Under the pieces are notes generated by a model that did not search any database, was not told the origin of the DNA, and was given only the letters and a program-made list of their open reading frames with translations. The position numbers and the translations under genes were made by a program. Shown one piece after another: positions 7,386 to 16,830 of a stretch of DNA of 44,956 nucleotides (the stretch's first letter is position 1; each line of letters starts with the position of its first letter). The DNA is taken from NCBI RefSeq assembly GCF_000331005.1, contig NZ_AEJB01000126.1:1-44956 (forward strand). Reading direction: 5' to 3'. This DNA is from Streptomyces turgidiscabies Car8 (GTDB lineage Bacteria; Actinomycetota; Actinomycetes; Streptomycetales; Streptomycetaceae).

Positions 7386-7844
7386 TCAGCCCTGGCTGCA
7401 GTAGTCGACCCAGCGGTGCGAGGAGATGTTGTTGTTGACGCTGGCACCGAACTGGGACAGGCCCGCGCCGTAGGTGAAGTGGTAGTTGTTCGTCGTCGTG
7501 TCCCACCAGCGGTCACCCTGGCCGATGCAGGCGTGCGCGCCGCCGCCGTTGGGAGCCGTGTACAGGTCGACCGCGTCCAGGCCGCCCGCGTAGCCGTTGT
7601 TCCAGATGTCGGAGGTCAGGTTGCGGCAGCTGCCCCAGTTGTCGGAGTTGCCCTGCCACTTGCACTCGCGGCCGCCGCCGTAGGGCTGGGTGTAGACGTG
7701 CAGGTAGCCGTCCGCGGAGGCGAGCTGGACGGACTTGGTGCCCTGCGTACCCGCGTCCAGTGCGCTGGCGCTGGAGAGCGGGGAGAAGAGGGCGGCGACG
7801 GCGGCGGCGGAGGCCGCGACGGTGAAGAGACGCTTGACGGACAT
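7386..7844 (-). CDS. Secreted small protein, peptidase-inhibitor family I36-like
   Basis: A 152-aa exported protein with a clear Sec signal peptide: MSVKRLFTV, a hydrophobic Ala-rich core, and probable cleavage after SSASA. The mature domain has a beta-rich, aromatic and glycine-rich composition with motifs GRECKWQGNSDNWGSC, YAGGLDAVDLYT and FTYGAGLSQFGASVNNNISSHRW and paired cysteines. This resembles the I36/beta-gamma-crystallin-like proteins common in Streptomyces secretomes. The start is the ATG at 7844 behind ACGAGGAAC. It is followed by a strong terminator and separated from the upstream lipoprotein gene by a small hairpin, so it is probably a single-gene unit. Protease-inhibitor activity is an inference from family resemblance only. 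Confidence 0.75.
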   Translation of the reverse strand: MSVKRLFTVAASAAAVAALFSPLSSASALDAGTQGTKSVQLASADGYLHVYTQPYGGGRECKWQGNSDNWGSCRNLTSDIWNNGYAGGLDAVDLYTAPNGGGAHACIGQGDRWWDTTTNNYHFTYGAGLSQFGASVNNNISSHRWVDYCSQG

Positions 7845-7891
7845 GGTGTTCCTCGTTTTCGTTGGTTCGTTGTTGCGTGGGGATGGTTCGA

Positions 7892-7911
7892 CCACGGCTC
7901 GGCGGCCGTGG
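7892..7911. terminator. Hairpin between the lipoprotein and I36-like genes
   Basis: CCACGG (7892-7897) and CCGTGG (7906-7911) pair around an 8-base loop just downstream of the minus-strand stop at 7937. Confidence 0.45.
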
Positions 7912-7936
7912 AAGTCTGTTGGGGGAGCGGGCCGGC

Positions 7937-8841
7937 TCAGTCGCCGCGGGCGACGATCGCGCGGGCCCGGGGCAGCGCCTCGCGCTTGAGGCGGGCGAGA
8001 TCGGCCGTCTCCTGCGGGTAGCGCCGCCGCAGCTTGTCCCGGTACTCGGTGTCCAGGGACTTCGCCACGGTCGACAGACCGCTTGATGCGGCGCAGGCCG
8101 CCTCGGCCGAGGCCAGCCGTACCTCCTTGGCGTGCGGCCACGGATCCGCCGGCTGGGTGGCCGCGGCGCGGGCCTCCGCGGGGCCCGGGTACGTGAGCCC
8201 CTGGCCGCGCATACAGCGGGCCCACGGTTCGACGGCCGCCCGGTAGCGCCTGTCGTTCGTCACGAGACCGACGCGCATGCCGGCCAGGCTCTCGGTGACC
8301 CGGGTGGCCCGGAACCAGTCCTGGAGGTCCGAGTACAGCTTTCGTTCGGCGTCGGCCTGGCAGCCCTGGTCGCTGTGGGAGACCTGCATGCCACCCGGCA
8401 GCCGGGCCGAAAGCCCTTGTGGCCGCGCCCCGTTGAGGGCGCTCACCAAGGCGGCCCGGTCCTTCGCCGGCCTGGAGTGGAAGTACCGCTGGTTGGGGTT
8501 GCGCCGGACCTCGGCCTCCCGGTCGCGCCGCAGTCGGTGCCGTAGCCGTGGGCCCTGGCCCACGCCGGGTCGTCCACGACGTAGGGGAACCGGGTCGAGA
8601 CGTCGTCGGGCCTGAGCGGCTCGACCCAGTACTCGTGCCCCTGCTTCTCCATGCACTCCTTGATGAGGAGCTGCTCGGCGAGCGCCAGCGTCTCCCGGGG
8701 GGTGCCCGTGGTCCGGCGCGGGGCGGCGTCGGCGGTACCGGGAACGGCGGCACCGGGGACCGCCGCGGCGTCTCCCGAGCAGCCGGTGGCCGTCGTCGCC
8801 AGCAGACCGGCGGTCAGCAGGGCCAAGGTCCAGCGGTGCAT
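7937..8841 (-). pseudogene. Streptomyces-type lipoprotein gene with a one-base frameshift
   Basis: The N-terminal part starts at the ATG at 8841 (MHRWTLALLTAG) with a GGGAGG site. It has a hydrophobic signal and a probable lipobox cysteine in TTATGCSGD, then continues through LLIKECMEKQGHEYWVEP and DPAWARAHGYGTD. From there the same frame becomes nonsense, while the next frame continues as LRRDREAEVRRNPNQRYFHS and runs to the stop at 7937 (ending in RARAIVARGD). Inserting one C near 8532-8535 (GACTGCGG to GACCTGCGG) restores one frame of about 300 aa. The layout, with a CMxxxGxxY-type block, AHGYG and NPNQxY, matches a common family of Streptomyces cell-surface lipoproteins of unknown role. 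It is either a real null allele or a sequencing error. Confidence 0.7.
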
Positions 8842-9243
8842 GCGGCGCCTCCCGGGTGCTTCTGTCGAACGGACGTGTTCTTCTCGACCGGTTGACGCCT
8901 TGCGGGCCGCATCCGTATGCGCTCGGACCTCGGGTTTCTTTTCTTTTCGCGATCTTTCTCCGACGGTCATACGACGGCGTCGGGAGAGCCGTCCTTCCTG
9001 CGCGCCACGCGAATCACCGAGCGGCGGAATCCAGCCAACCGGTGACAGAAGGGAGGAGCGCCGGCCCCTGCCGACGGCACGGCCGACAGGCTCTGTCCGC
9101 CGCGTGATCGCGGGGGAGTGGAACCGGTTGGCCGCATCGACCGGATCCGGTCACGGCGGTCCGGCCGCAGCCGTGCCGAACACGTGATCGCCGATATCTT
9201 TTACCCTGTTCCGCGGGGCGGACGGTACGGCGATCGGGGAGCG
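8842..9243. other. Divergent intergenic region
   Basis: This 400-bp gap separates the lipoprotein gene (minus) and the SARP regulator (plus) and must hold both promoters. It includes a pyrimidine-rich tract (TTTCTTTTCTTTTC, 8937-8950) that is AT-rich for this genome. I see no gene and no convincing repeat. Confidence 0.4.
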
Positions 9244-12200
9244 ATGTTCGAGGTGCGGCTGCTCGGTCCGGTGGAGGTGTGGGAGGGCGACCGGCGGGCT
9301 CCGCTCGGCGGTGTCAGACCCCTCGCGGTCCTCTCGGCGCTGGTCGTCCACCTCGGTGAGGTGCTCTCCACCGAGCGGCTCGTGGACTGCGTCTGGGACG
9401 AGCGGGCACCGGCCACCGCGGGCGCCCTGGTGGCCACCCATGTCTCCGCCGTGCGGCGCGCACTGGCCCAGGTCACCCCGGCCACGGTCGTCCGGACGCG
9501 ACCGCCCGGCTATGTCGCCGACCTCGAACCGTCCCAGGTCGACGCCCGCCGTTTCGAGGATCTCCTCGCGTCGGGCCGGACCTCGGCCGCGGACGGCCGC
9601 CCCGAGGAGGCCGCCGACCTGCTGTCCGAGGCGCTGGGGCTGTGGCGCGGGCCGGAGGCACTGGAAGGGCTCGCCCAGTCGTTCGCCCGGATCGAGGCCG
9701 CCCGGCTGGCGGAACTGCGGCTCATCGCCCAGGAGGAGTCCTTCGCCCTGCGCCTGGACCTGGGCGGCGCGGACCGGACGATCGCCCCCCTGCTCGCGCA
9801 CGTCGCCGCCAACCCCCTGCGGGAGCGGCCACGCGGCCAGTTGATGACCGCGCTGTTCCGCACAGGCCGGGTCTCCGACGCCCTGCGCACGTACCAGGAG
9901 GGTCGCGCGATCCTGCGCGAGGAACTCGGCATCGACCCCGGCCCGCAACTGCAGTCCCTGCACCAGGCGGTACTGACCAACGACGCGAAGCTGTCCGGCG
10001 ACGCCGGGCCGCAGCGCACGGTGAGGGAGCGGCCGAGGCTGCCGAAGCCGTCGTCGGACGCCCCGCGCGGCGCGTCCGGCGCCTCGCCGAGACCCGCGCC
10101 GTCTCATCTCCCGCCGGACATAGCCGACTTCGTGGGCCGCTCCGAGCAGATCGACTGGGCGTCCTCGCTGCTGAGCAAGGTCGACGAGACCGGCCGTACC
10201 GCCTCACCGATCGGCGTACTCTCCGGCCGTTCCGGAACAGGCAAGACCGCGCTCGCCGTGCATGTCGGCCACCGTATGTCCGCGCTCTTCCCGGACGGCC
10301 GCCTCTTCGTGGACCTGCGCGCGGGGGACACCGCCCCGCTGCAGCCCGCCGACGCCCTGGCCAGGTTGCTGCGCGCCATGGGCGCCGACCCCGAGGACCT
10401 GCCGACCTCGGTCGAGGAGCTGACGGGGCTGTACCGCACGCTCATCGGGCACCGGCGCGTCCTGCTGATCCTGGACAACGCGGCCGGCGAGGCGCACGTA
10501 CGGCCGCTGCTGCCCTCGGGCCCCGGCTGCGCGGTGCTCGTCACCAGCCGGCGCCGGCTGGTGGCGCTGGAGGGCGCCGCCCATCTGGACCTGGCCGTGC
10601 CCGACGAGGGGGAGGCGCTCGAACTGCTGCGCAGGGTCGCCGGCCCGGACCGTACGGACGCCGAACCGGAGCGGGCCGCCGAGATCGTCTCGCTGTGCGG
10701 GCGGCTGCCGCTGGCCGTGCGCATCGCCGGCGCCCGGCTGGCCGCCCGCCCGCACTGGACGCCGGGCCGGCTCGCCGGACGGCTGCGCGACCAGCGCAGC
10801 CGGCTCAACGAACTGAGCGCCGGAGACCTGGAGTTGCGCACCAGCCTTGAGCTCGGATACGCCGACCTCGACCTGTCGGAGCGCCGGGCGCTGCGCCGGC
10901 TGGCCCTGTTCGACCTGCCGGACTTCGCGGCGTGGATCGCCGCCCCGCTGCTGGACATCGGCACGCTGGAGGCCGAGGAGGCGGTGGAGCGGCTGGTGGA
11001 CCGCCACTTCATCGATGTGATCGGCGTCGACGACACCGGGCGCGGCCGGTACCGCATCCACGACCTGGCCCGGGAACACGCGCGGGAACACTGTCTGTCC
11101 GAGGAGAGCGCCGAGGAGCGCAGGGCGGCCGTGCTCCGGCTGGTGGCCTCCTGGCTGGGCCTGGCCAGGAAGGCGGCGGCCCTGGGCCCGGGCGCGGCCG
11201 GCCGGTACTTCCCCGAGCCGGCCGCCGTACGCGCCCTCGACGCGGAGACGGAGGAGGAGCTGCTCGGACGCCCCGCGTCCTGGTTCGCCGCCGAACAGGC
11301 CTGTCTGCTGGCGGCGGTCGAGTACTGCGCGGACAACGGTATGGACCGAGCCGCCCGCGACCTGGCCGGCGCGCTGATCGCGAGCTCGGCCGCGCTGTAC
11401 AACCAGTTCGACGCCTGGACCCGCTCGCACGCCGCCGCCATGGCCGCCGTACACCGCAGCGGGGACGGCGAGGGCGAGGCGTGGCTGCTCGCGGGACTGG
11501 GTCAACTGCGCTACGAACAGGACGAGTTCGAGGAGTCGTACACCTACTTCAGCAAGGCCCTGCGGCTGTTCGAGGCACGCGGCGACGTACCGGAGGGCGC
11601 GGCGCTCGCGCTGGCCGGGATGGGGACGGCCCGACGCGAACAGGCCGGGTACGCCGAGGCGTCGGACCTGCTGAACGCGGCGCTCGGCCTGTACGGGGAG
11701 TCGGGCGAGCGGGGTGCCCGCGCCCGGGTGCTGTACGGCATCGGCTATGTGCACCGGGAACAGGGGCGGGGCGCACAGGCCCGGCAGGTGCTCGCGGAGG
11801 CGCTGGAGCTGTACCGCGCGGAGGGCGACCGGAACGGTGAGGCGCTGACCCTGCGGTCGCTGGCCCTGTGTCATCGGGCCGAGGGCCGACTCGCGGACGC
11901 CGAGCGGCTGTTGCACGAGGCGCTGCGGATCTTCGCGGGCCTGCGGGACACGTTCGGGGTGATGTACACCGAACAGTCGCTGGCCAAGACGGAGTTGCGG
12001 CTGGGGCGTCTCGACGAGGCACGCGAGCGGCTCGGCCGATGCCTGGAGATCGCCCGCGAACGCCAGGACCGGTTCGGTGAGGCACTCGTCCTGCGCACCC
12101 TGGGCGAGTGGCATCTCGCGGCCGGTGATCCGGACGGCGCCCGGGAGCCGCTGGAGCGGGCCCTTTCGGCCTGGCAGACCCTGCGGCTGCCGCTGTGGCG

Positions 12201-12342
12201 GGCACGTACCGTCCGGGATCTGGCCGAGGTGTGGGAGGCGCAGGGGGATTCGGCGGCGGCGCGCTCGGCCCGGGCCGAAGCACACGCGGTCTTCCGGGAG
12301 TTGGGCTGCGGGACGGCGGAACCGGCGGCGGACGCCGAGTAG
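9244..12342 (+). CDS. SARP-family regulator with NB-ARC NTPase and TPR domains (AfsR-type)
   Basis: A 1032-aa transcription activator. Residues 1-95 form an OmpR-like winged helix (FEVRLLGPVEVW; STERLVDCVWDE; ATHVSAVRRAL; RPPGYVADL). Residues 97-245 form the bacterial transcriptional activation domain (ARRFEDLLASG to TYQEGRAILREELGIDPGPQ). An NB-ARC/STAND NTPase follows, with Walker A GRSGTGKT near residue 327, Walker B LLILDNA near 407, and LCGRLPLAVRIAGARLA. The C-terminal ~270 residues are TPR units. The start is the ATG at 9244, preceded by GGGGAG; an upstream in-frame extension to 9118 is unlikely because FEVRLLGP is the conserved N-terminus. SARP proteins bind direct heptamer repeats, and such a triplet lies 35 bp downstream before the vanX-like gene. 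That makes the dipeptidase, and perhaps the following sigma factor and endopeptidase, probable targets. Confidence 0.93.
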   Translation: MFEVRLLGPVEVWEGDRRAPLGGVRPLAVLSALVVHLGEVLSTERLVDCVWDERAPATAGALVATHVSAVRRALAQVTPATVVRTRPPGYVADLEPSQVDARRFEDLLASGRTSAADGRPEEAADLLSEALGLWRGPEALEGLAQSFARIEAARLAELRLIAQEESFALRLDLGGADRTIAPLLAHVAANPLRERPRGQLMTALFRTGRVSDALRTYQEGRAILREELGIDPGPQLQSLHQAVLTNDAKLSGDAGPQRTVRERPRLPKPSSDAPRGASGASPRPAPSHLPPDIADFVGRSEQIDWASSLLSKVDETGRTASPIGVLSGRSGTGKTALAVHVGHRMSALFPDGRLFVDLRAGDTAPLQPADALARLLRAMGADPEDLPTSVEELTGLYRTLIGHRRVLLILDNAAGEAHVRPLLPSGPGCAVLVTSRRRLVALEGAAHLDLAVPDEGEALELLRRVAGPDRTDAEPERAAEIVSLCGRLPLAVRIAGARLAARPHWTPGRLAGRLRDQRSRLNELSAGDLELRTSLELGYADLDLSERRALRRLALFDLPDFAAWIAAPLLDIGTLEAEEAVERLVDRHFIDVIGVDDTGRGRYRIHDLAREHAREHCLSEESAEERRAAVLRLVASWLGLARKAAALGPGAAGRYFPEPAAVRALDAETEEELLGRPASWFAAEQACLLAAVEYCADNGMDRAARDLAGALIASSAALYNQFDAWTRSHAAAMAAVHRSGDGEGEAWLLAGLGQLRYEQDEFEESYTYFSKALRLFEARGDVPEGAALALAGMGTARREQAGYAEASDLLNAALGLYGESGERGARARVLYGIGYVHREQGRGAQARQVLAEALELYRAEGDRNGEALTLRSLALCHRAEGRLADAERLLHEALRIFAGLRDTFGVMYTEQSLAKTELRLGRLDEARERLGRCLEIARERQDRFGEALVLRTLGEWHLAAGDPDGAREPLERALSAWQTLRLPLWRARTVRDLAEVWEAQGDSAAARSARAEAHAVFRELGCGTAEPAADAE

Positions 12343-12376
12343 TCCCCCACCGCCTGCACGCGCTCCGGTGGGCCGC

Positions 12377-12405
12377 TTGCAGACAACTTGCAGAGGATCT
12401 GCAGC
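12377..12405 (+). promoter_or_regulatory. SARP box: three heptamers at 11-bp spacing
   Basis: TTGCAGA (12377-12383), TTGCAGA (12388-12394) and CTGCAGC (12399-12405) are separated by exactly 4 bases each, an 11-bp helical-turn period. This is the known architecture of SARP binding sites, which usually end about 8 bp before the -10 element. A possible -10 (GACTCT, 12415-12420) lies 9 bp beyond the last repeat, and a transcript start would fall at the GTG at 12427. Assigning the adjacent SARP gene product as the binder is an inference. Confidence 0.75.
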
Positions 12406-12426
12406 GCCGTCCGGGACTCTTTGAGC

Positions 12427-13092
12427 GTGACAGAGATCATCACGCTCTCGGACGCCCGGGTCGCCGCGGTCACGCAGGACGACTGCGGTGAGTCGCTGGT
12501 CGACCTGCGCGGGACGGGCCACCTGAGGCTCGACCACCGGCAGGCCGACGACGACGGCCACTACGCCCACCTCAGGTCCGGTGCGCTGCGCAGGCTGGTG
12601 CGGGCCCAGCGCCTGCTGCCGGCCGGGGTCAGGTTCCTCGTGGTGGAGGGATACCGGCCGCCCGACCTGCAGCGCCGCTACTTCGAGCAGTACTCGCGAA
12701 CCATGCGCCTGGCCCACCCGGACGCGTCGCCCGAGCGGATCCGCGAACTGGCGAGCGCGTACATCTCCCCGCCGGAGGTGGCACCGCACGTCAGCGGCGG
12801 GGCCGTCGACCTGACGCTGTGCGACCAGGACGGCCGTGAGCTGGCGCTGGGCACGGAGGTCAACGCGACCCCGGAGGAGAGCGAGGGCGCCTGCCGCACC
12901 GAGGCGCCCGGCATCAGCGCCGAGGCGCGCGCCAACCGGGCCCTGATGGGCTGGGCCCTCGGCGCGGCCGGCTTCGTCAACTACCCGACCGAATGGTGGC
13001 ACTGGTCGTACGGAGACCGGTACTGGGCGCTGCTGCGCCAGGCACCGGCCGCCCGCTACGGCCCCGCCGCCCAGCCCGGCCCGACGGCCTGA
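12427..13092 (+). CDS. D-alanyl-D-alanine dipeptidase, VanX-like (peptidase M15D)
   Basis: Predicted zinc dipeptidase of 221 aa that hydrolyses D-Ala-D-Ala. The metal motif HVSGGAVD gives His121 and Asp128; EWWH gives the general base Glu189 and the third ligand His192; EGYRP supplies the transition-state arginine (Arg77). This spacing closely follows VanX. No signal peptide is visible, so it is cytoplasmic. I chose the GTG at 12427 (VTEIITLSDARV) because the alternative TTG start at 12388 lies inside the SARP box and there is no ribosome site; the mRNA is probably leaderless. No vanH or vanA neighbour is present, so the likely role is D-Ala-D-Ala turnover or precursor recycling rather than glycopeptide resistance. 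It is probably activated by the SARP protein encoded just upstream. Confidence 0.88.
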   Translation: MTEIITLSDARVAAVTQDDCGESLVDLRGTGHLRLDHRQADDDGHYAHLRSGALRRLVRAQRLLPAGVRFLVVEGYRPPDLQRRYFEQYSRTMRLAHPDASPERIRELASAYISPPEVAPHVSGGAVDLTLCDQDGRELALGTEVNATPEESEGACRTEAPGISAEARANRALMGWALGAAGFVNYPTEWWHWSYGDRYWALLRQAPAARYGPAAQPGPTA

Positions 13093-13154
13093 CCAGCCGC
13101 CCGCCGTGACACGACACGACCGTACGACCGCGCGTACGAACGAGGGGAACAGTT

Positions 13155-13691
13155 GTGAACACCAGCACCTACGCCTGTCCGCCACCACCTCGCGAGGACG
13201 GCGACGGGATGAGTCCGAAGGACTTCGACGCCTCCTTTGCCGCGGACATGCCACGGCTGCGCCGACGGCTGCTGGCCCTGACGGGCAACCCGCACGATGC
13301 CGACGACCTGGTGCAGGAGACCTATCTACGGCTCTCCAGACGGGCCCGCGCCCAGAACCTGACGCACCAGCAGCACCCGTACGCCTACACCTGCACCGTC
13401 GCCCTGAACCTGCTCCGTGACTCCTGGCAGCGACCCTCCCGCCGCGAGGAGGCCACCGACCGGCTGCCCGAGACCGGCTGGGACGGCGGACTGGCCTCCT
13501 ACGAGGCTTCCGAGACCACGCTGGCGCTGCTGGGTGTGCTCTCCGAGAAGGAGGCCGCGGCGGTGATCCTCGTGGACCTGGAGGGACTCAGCCACGACAC
13601 GGCCGGAGAACGGCTCGGCGCGCACCGCGGAACCGTCCAGCGCAACCGGATGCGGGGCCTGGCCAAGATGCGCGACGCGCTCGGCAGCTGA
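13155..13691 (+). CDS. RNA polymerase ECF-type sigma factor
   Basis: A 178-aa sigma-70 family protein. Region 2 shows MPRLRRRLLALTGNPHDADDLVQETYLRL (in part), with the HDADDLVQET signature of region 2.2. A linker follows, then region 4 with LSEKEAAAVILVDLEGLSHD, TAGERLGAHRGTVQRNRMRG and a LAKMRDAL tail. The start is GTG at 13155 after GAGGGGAAC; a second possible start is the ATG at 13209 (MSPKDFD). No anti-sigma gene is adjacent, which is unusual for ECF factors. It sits 62 bp after the dipeptidase on the same strand and before a hairpin, so it may share the SARP-controlled transcript. The NlpC/P60 gene beyond the hairpin is a candidate target. Confidence 0.9.
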   Translation: MNTSTYACPPPPREDGDGMSPKDFDASFAADMPRLRRRLLALTGNPHDADDLVQETYLRLSRRARAQNLTHQQHPYAYTCTVALNLLRDSWQRPSRREEATDRLPETGWDGGLASYEASETTLALLGVLSEKEAAAVILVDLEGLSHDTAGERLGAHRGTVQRNRMRGLAKMRDALGS

Positions 13692-13693
13692 CT

Positions 13694-13730
13694 CGTGCCG
13701 CTCCCTCCACGGGGGTGGGGGAGTGGCACG
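13694..13730. terminator. Hairpin terminator after the sigma factor gene
   Basis: CGTGCCGCTCCCTCCAC and GTGGGGGAGTGGCACG pair along almost their full length (one G-T pair, one bulge). The hairpin starts 3 bp after the stop codon. The stem is long and GC-rich without a T tract. Confidence 0.7.
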
Positions 13731-13793
13731 TACCACCACCGCCGTCTCCGGCCCGGCCGGTGACGTCACTTCGAAGAAGAGAAGAGTTCTCTG

Positions 13794-14927
13794 ATGATCA
13801 GCAGCACGCGCCGCCGGACCAGCGGCGCGCTCCTGGGGGCCTCGGTCCTCGCCCTGTCCGCGTTCTTCTCCGCTCCGGCCCAAGCCGCGCAGGACGCCAC
13901 CTGCGGCGTTCTCGCTCCGGGTGCGTCGGCCACCGCGCAGGCGGCCGTGAACGCCGCCTGTTCGCAGATCGGCGTCTGGTACAGCTGGGGCGGCGGGCAC
14001 GGCGCGTCGCCGGGCGCCAGCTACGGCTACTACGACGGCTCGGACCCCGACAGCCTCCACGACAACGAGCGCAAGGGCTTCGACTGCTCCGGCTTCGTGC
14101 GCTACGCGTACGCGCAGGCCACCGGCAGGGACCTGATCAACGGAACGGCCGACGACCAGTTCCACAGCTCCCAGGCCTCGGCCCGCTTCTCCGCCTCGCA
14201 GGGCAGCGCCCCGCTGCTGCCGGGTGACCTGATGTTCTGGGGCAGCGGGCACGTCCATCACGTCGCCATGTACCTGGGGGGCGGGCAGATGGTCGAGGCG
14301 TACGAGTCGGGCACCCACATCAGGGTCGCGCCCGTGCGCACCGGTGGCGACTACGCGGGCGCGATCCGGATCAACGGGTCGGGCACTCCCACTCCGCCGC
14401 CCGCGAACGGCGGTACGACCTTCGAGACCTGGGGCACCGGGGTGCGCACCCACCGCACGCCTAGCGTGGGCGGCGCGGTGGTCGACACCTTCGCCGGACC
14501 GACCCAGGTGTCGGTCCAGTGCCAGCAGCACGCGGAGAGCGTGACCGCCGAGGGCTACACCAACGACATCTGGTCCAAGCTGGCCGACGGCTCCTGGCTG
14601 ACGAACATCTACATCAAGGGCCCGGCGTCGCTGCCCGGTATCCCGGACTGCGGCGGCAGCAGCACCCCTCCGCCGTCGAGCGGCAGCAAGCCGTTCCAGA
14701 CCTGGGGCACCGGGGTGCGTACGCACAGCGAGCCGAACGTCAACGCCGGGGTGGTCGACTACTTCGCGCAGCCCACCACGGTCAACGTGGTCTGCCAGGC
14801 GCACGCCCAGGAAGTGACGGCCGAGGGCTACACCAATGACGCCTGGGCCAAGCTGACGAACGGTTCCTGGATGACGAACATCTACATCAAGGGCGGGGCC
14901 TGGCTGGCCGGCGTCCCGACCTGCTGA
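13794..14927 (+). CDS. Secreted NlpC/P60 endopeptidase with two SH3b-like repeats
   Basis: A 377-aa exported cell-wall hydrolase predicted to cut peptidoglycan stem peptides. The signal peptide MISSTRRRTSGALLGASVLA ends at about APAQA. The NlpC/P60 domain spans roughly residues 45-195: the catalytic cysteine is Cys98 in FDCSGFV, and the histidine is in HVHHVAMYLG (153-156). The C-terminal half holds two copies of a ~70-residue domain (about 209-275 and 300-368), each running from TWGTGVRTH through AEGYTND to WxTNIYIKG. They look like SH3b wall-binding modules, each with one or more cysteines. A GAGAAGAG site precedes the ATG. It is flanked by strong hairpins on both sides, so it is probably monocistronic. 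It lies in a block with a D-Ala-D-Ala dipeptidase and an ECF sigma factor. Confidence 0.9.
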   Translation: MISSTRRRTSGALLGASVLALSAFFSAPAQAAQDATCGVLAPGASATAQAAVNAACSQIGVWYSWGGGHGASPGASYGYYDGSDPDSLHDNERKGFDCSGFVRYAYAQATGRDLINGTADDQFHSSQASARFSASQGSAPLLPGDLMFWGSGHVHHVAMYLGGGQMVEAYESGTHIRVAPVRTGGDYAGAIRINGSGTPTPPPANGGTTFETWGTGVRTHRTPSVGGAVVDTFAGPTQVSVQCQQHAESVTAEGYTNDIWSKLADGSWLTNIYIKGPASLPGIPDCGGSSTPPPSSGSKPFQTWGTGVRTHSEPNVNAGVVDYFAQPTTVNVVCQAHAQEVTAEGYTNDAWAKLTNGSWMTNIYIKGGAWLAGVPTC

Positions 14928-14947
14928 CGCACGCAACTCCCGTTCCC

Positions 14948-14975
14948 GGCCGCCGGAGGGCAGCCTCCGGCGGCC
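14948..14975. terminator. Perfect 12-bp hairpin after the NlpC/P60 gene
   Basis: GGCCGCCGGAGG (14948-14959) and CCTCCGGCGGCC (14964-14975) are exact complements around a GCAG loop, 20 bp after the stop. The following 14976-15208 shows no gene. Confidence 0.85.
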
Positions 14976-15208
14976 CGGTGCCGCGCCCGGCACGAGGCCG
15001 TCCAGCCGCCCACGGTGGTGCCGACGGTGCCCACTACTCGGCCTGTCGACCGACGTCCCGCCGACGGCCGGACCCTCGCCTGCCCCGTCCGGCACGGCGA
15101 GCGCCACGGCGTACGGCACTGTTCGGCCGCCTCGCGCGACACGCTTCCCGGGGGCGACGTGGTCTCCCCGCGGCGGCGCCATGTGCGCTACCGGGCGGCA
15201 CCGGACGC

Positions 15209-15628
15209 TCACCCGGTGGAGAGGGAGATCTCGGTCGACTTGATCAGGGCGACGACCGGGGAGCCCGCCGCCAGACTCAGGTCGTGCACGGCGTCCGTGG
15301 TGATCGCGGCCGTGAGCGTGCCGCCCGCGACGGTGACCTTGACGGACGCCATCGCGGCACCCGCGCTGATGTCGACGACGGTGCCGGGGAGTTGGTTGCG
15401 GATGGAGACGCCCTCGACTACGGCGGTGGCGAGCGCGACCTCCGTGGACTTGACCAGGGCGTGCACCGTGGTCCCCTCCGCGAGCCCGAGATCGTCGACG
15501 GACTCCCGGGTGATCGCGGCGGTGATCTCCTGCCCGCCGTCGAGGCGGACCTTGACGGTGGCCATGACCTGCCCGGAGGTGACGGCGAGTACGGTGCCGG
15601 GAATCTGGTTGCGGATGCTCAGGCTCAT
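15209..15628 (-). CDS. mop: Molybdate-binding di-Mop (TOBE) protein, molbindin-like
   Basis: A 139-aa cytoplasmic protein made of two consecutive ~68-residue Mop/TOBE domains. The first begins LSIRNQIPGTVLAVTSGQVM and ends VHALVKSTEVALA; the second begins SIRNQLPGTVVDISAG and ends VVALIKSTEISLS. The near-duplicate SIRNQxPGTV...KSTE signatures are those of molbindins that bind or store molybdate or tungstate as oligomers. I start at the ATG at 15628, which begins MSLSIRNQ after GAGG; the ATG at 15643 would add five residues. It follows modC by 92 bp on the same strand, so it is probably the last gene of the molybdate operon. A storage or buffering role is inferred. Confidence 0.88.
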   Translation of the reverse strand: MSLSIRNQIPGTVLAVTSGQVMATVKVRLDGGQEITAAITRESVDDLGLAEGTTVHALVKSTEVALATAVVEGVSIRNQLPGTVVDISAGAAMASVKVTVAGGTLTAAITTDAVHDLSLAAGSPVVALIKSTEISLSTG

Positions 15629-15720
15629 GGCGGAACGCCTCACAGGGAAGAAGGTACGGAACAGCGGCTTTCGCGGCTTTTGCGAGGCTCACGCTAGCCG
15701 GGCCGGGTACCGGCTCCCGC

Positions 15721-16826
<1,106 letters not shown>

Positions 16827-16830
<4 letters not shown>

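Noticed and set aside
10204..13254. A 1016-codon open frame on the minus strand opposite the SARP regulator
   Set aside because: It is a shadow of the plus-strand gene caused by high GC at third codon positions. It has no motifs or ribosome site, while the plus strand has continuous SARP, NTPase and TPR domains.
13731..13793. A c-di-AMP (ydaO) riboswitch before the NlpC/P60 gene
   Set aside because: The space between the upstream hairpin and the start is only about 60 bases, too short for that riboswitch, and no conserved elements are visible.
13326..15692. A 788-codon minus-strand open frame over the sigma factor and NlpC/P60 genes
   Set aside because: It overlaps three well-supported genes and has low-complexity Arg/Gly-rich content without domains. 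Antisense coding is not supported.
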